64,000 bases of DNA, from contig NZ_JFHN01000045.1 in NCBI RefSeq assembly GCF_000590885.1, forward strand, positions 186,001-250,000. The letters are read 5' to 3'. A program made the position numbers and the translations under genes. Shown here one piece after another: positions 62,992 to 64,000 of the stretch; positions within the stretch are counted from its first letter, which is position 1, and each line of letters opens with the position of its first letter. The notes beneath the pieces were generated by a model that saw only the letters and a list, made by a program, of their open reading frames with translations, did no database searches and was not told the origin of the DNA. The stretch is from Erwinia mallotivora (lineage in GTDB: Bacteria > Pseudomonadota > Gammaproteobacteria > Enterobacterales > Enterobacteriaceae).

Positions 62992-63698
62992 AAATGGCAT
63001 TGCGTGATTAAGATCCTGCCCCATCAGGGCTGGTTTACTCGCCATTTTGAACCCGGGCAGTGCGCGAAATCCTCACGTACTTCGTGTACGCTCCGGTTTC
63101 TGTGCGCTGTCCGTGTCCAGACTGGCTGCGACAATAACACCTGGTGGGCCAGTCTCTGAGGTGTTATTCCGGCCATCGCCAGGCCGGTATGGCACAGGAT
63201 ATCTGCCTTTTCGCACAGACATTTGCCGTCAGCATCGTTCTTCCTGTCGGGATGTGTTATTCCTCGCCTGAGAGCTTTATTTATTTCTGTCTTTTCCATG
63301 CCCTGCATTCCATCCTGAATAATAAATATCAGTGCGTTTTTTGCGGTTATTATCGACAGGAAAAAGCGTCATTTTTTTTCAGTGTTTACCATTTTTAATA
63401 TTATCAGAACAGTAAGAGGCTTCTCTTTTTGCTACTTGTTACCATCGCCAACATCCCGGAGATTAACGTTGAGTGAGGTTGGGGAAACGTTACATTTGAT
63501 TTTAGTGTGTCTTTATTCGCCAGCCACCACGCGATTTTTCCATTATCGTTGATGGGAAATGACGCCTTACAGAGATTATAAGGAAAAGCGTAGTTTTCAT
63601 TCTGTGGCATCGTGATGGCGTGTTCTTTTTTGAAATATTCAGTCTGGAGAAATTGATACGCTTTGAATTCAATAACATTTGCAGGAGTAATTAAAATC
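62992..63698. other. AT-rich tail region with repeat element
   Basis: 707 bp. The first part holds copy B of the dispersed palindromic repeat. 63170-63698 is increasingly AT-rich; an open frame on the minus strand (63404-63700) is a weak gene candidate, listed separately. Confidence 0.5.
63015..63168 (+). repeat. Dispersed palindromic intergenic repeat, copy B
   Basis: A 154-bp element matching 7803-7950 in the opposite orientation. The core is an imperfect palindrome around GTAC...GTAC. The right end forms a perfect 10-bp hairpin AATAACACCT / AGGTGTTATT (63133-63168). Compared with copy A the stem bases differ but pairing is kept. Confidence 0.85.
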
Positions 63699-63700
63699 AT
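63404..63700 (-). CDS. Uncertain ORF, no recognised family
   Basis: 98 codons from ATG 63700, opposite the start of the repeat ORF. The product (MILITPANV... ending KKRSLLLF) has a balanced composition with WW and Asn/Lys-rich parts and could be a real, unknown protein, but the ribosome site is poor and the region is AT-rich. Listed only as a possibility. Confidence 0.25.
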   Translation of the reverse strand: MILITPANVIEFKAYQFLQTEYFKKEHAITMPQNENYAFPYNLCKASFPINDNGKIAWWLANKDTLKSNVTFPQPHSTLISGMLAMVTSSKKRSLLLF

Positions 63701-63965
63701 GAATATCTCAGCTGAAAAAACAAGCCATTCACATGCTGTTGCATCTTTAAATACCGACCATTCATCACAAAGTAAGAAAGCGAATGCTACTAATTTAACT
63801 ACAAAGGTTGATATGGTAGAAAATTTATGTGATGCATTTGCAAAAATGAGCATCAGCAGTAATAAAAAGGTGTCATTTTCAAATTTAACCAAAAAGGTCG
63901 ATATGGTAGAAGATTTATGTGATGCATTTGCAAAAATGAGCATCAGCAGTAATAAAAAGGTGTGA
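63699..63965 (+). CDS. Small repeat protein of unknown function
   Basis: An 88-codon ORF: a Ser/Asn/His-rich start (about 1-31), then two copies of a 30-residue unit NLTxKVDMVExLCDAFAKMS-ISSNKKV. The helix-like unit repeats nearly exactly; the stop occurs where the second unit would continue. ATG 63699 is preceded by AGGAG (63683-63687) at 11 bp, longer than ideal. The AT-rich composition differs from the backbone. It could be the first part of a repeat protein, an effector-like leader or a broken gene; no family recognised. Confidence 0.45.
   Translation: MNISAEKTSHSHAVASLNTDHSSQSKKANATNLTTKVDMVENLCDAFAKMSISSNKKVSFSNLTKKVDMVEDLCDAFAKMSISSNKKV
63792..63965 (+). repeat. Tandem 90-bp repeat
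   Basis: 63792-63881 and 63882-63965: about 4 differences in the first 81 bases. The codon after the shared GTG is TCA in copy 1 and TGA in copy 2, so one base change makes the stop. Confidence 0.9.
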
Positions 63966-64000
63966 TTTAAAAAGGACGAGGACAATAGCTGGATGGAGTA

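Overview
The window is a chromosomal segment of a Gram-negative enterobacterium. ParE, ParC, PlsC, FtsP, MetC, ExbB/ExbD, DkgA, BtsT/S/R and AbgT/A/B/R all read as close relatives of their Escherichia coli counterparts. The mixture with a periplasmic cyclohexadienyl dehydratase (PheC), an OlsF-type ornithine-lipid synthase and a decayed lateral-flagella locus points to Erwiniaceae (Erwinia/Pantoea and relatives). Species cannot be fixed from the sequence alone. No rRNA, tRNA, IS element, prophage or CRISPR array was seen.

Layout. 1-30 kb is a conserved backbone (parE ... ygiN-like ... parC-plsC-ftsP ... dkgA/yqhC-yghB-metC/exbBD ... yghA) matching the E. coli parE-to-yghA region, with accessory insertions. 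The first insertions are small regulator/enzyme modules: TetR plus O-methyltransferase with a perfect palindromic operator, a Tat-secreted esterase, an XRE-cupin regulator plus acetyltransferase with a two-copy operator, and a nucleoside hydrolase. The main one (7.97-13.24 kb) is a six-gene co-directional cluster: SDR oxidoreductase, TauD-type dioxygenase, sulfotransferase, class-III aminotransferase, prolyl-hydroxylase-like dioxygenase and P-loop kinase. It looks like a small undescribed biosynthetic operon and follows an AT-rich 1 kb gap holding a dispersed palindromic repeat.

30-35 kb holds a MHYT-GGDEF-EAL cyclic-di-GMP protein, a YdcR-like MocR regulator, YlaC and a secreted LprI-like protein. 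35.3-41.5 kb is the wreck of a lateral (Flag-2) flagellar locus: an lfhB pseudogene, LafK (sigma-54 activator), FlgM, a ToxR-like LafZ with an overlapping ToxS-like partner, FliL (LafF) and sigma-28 (LafS). All export, hook and filament genes are gone, yet a consensus sigma-54 promoter with an upstream double palindrome still precedes lafF-lafS.

41.9-46.7 kb is the cupin / permuted ATP-grasp / alpha-E / transglutaminase / Anbu proteasome-like cluster. 47-52.2 kb is a complete pyruvate uptake system, btsT-yjiX facing btsSR, with three tandem BtsR half-sites and a CRP-like site before btsT. 52.5-53.4 kb is a putative toxin-antitoxin-like pair (HicA-like plus a HicB/helix-turn-helix protein) with an operator over its -35 box. 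Then come OlsF, a Pho-box-preceded PAP2 acid phosphatase, the abgR/abgABT p-aminobenzoyl-glutamate operon, an acetyltransferase, a second copy of the dispersed repeat, and an AT-rich end carrying a small ORF made of a tandem 30-residue repeat.
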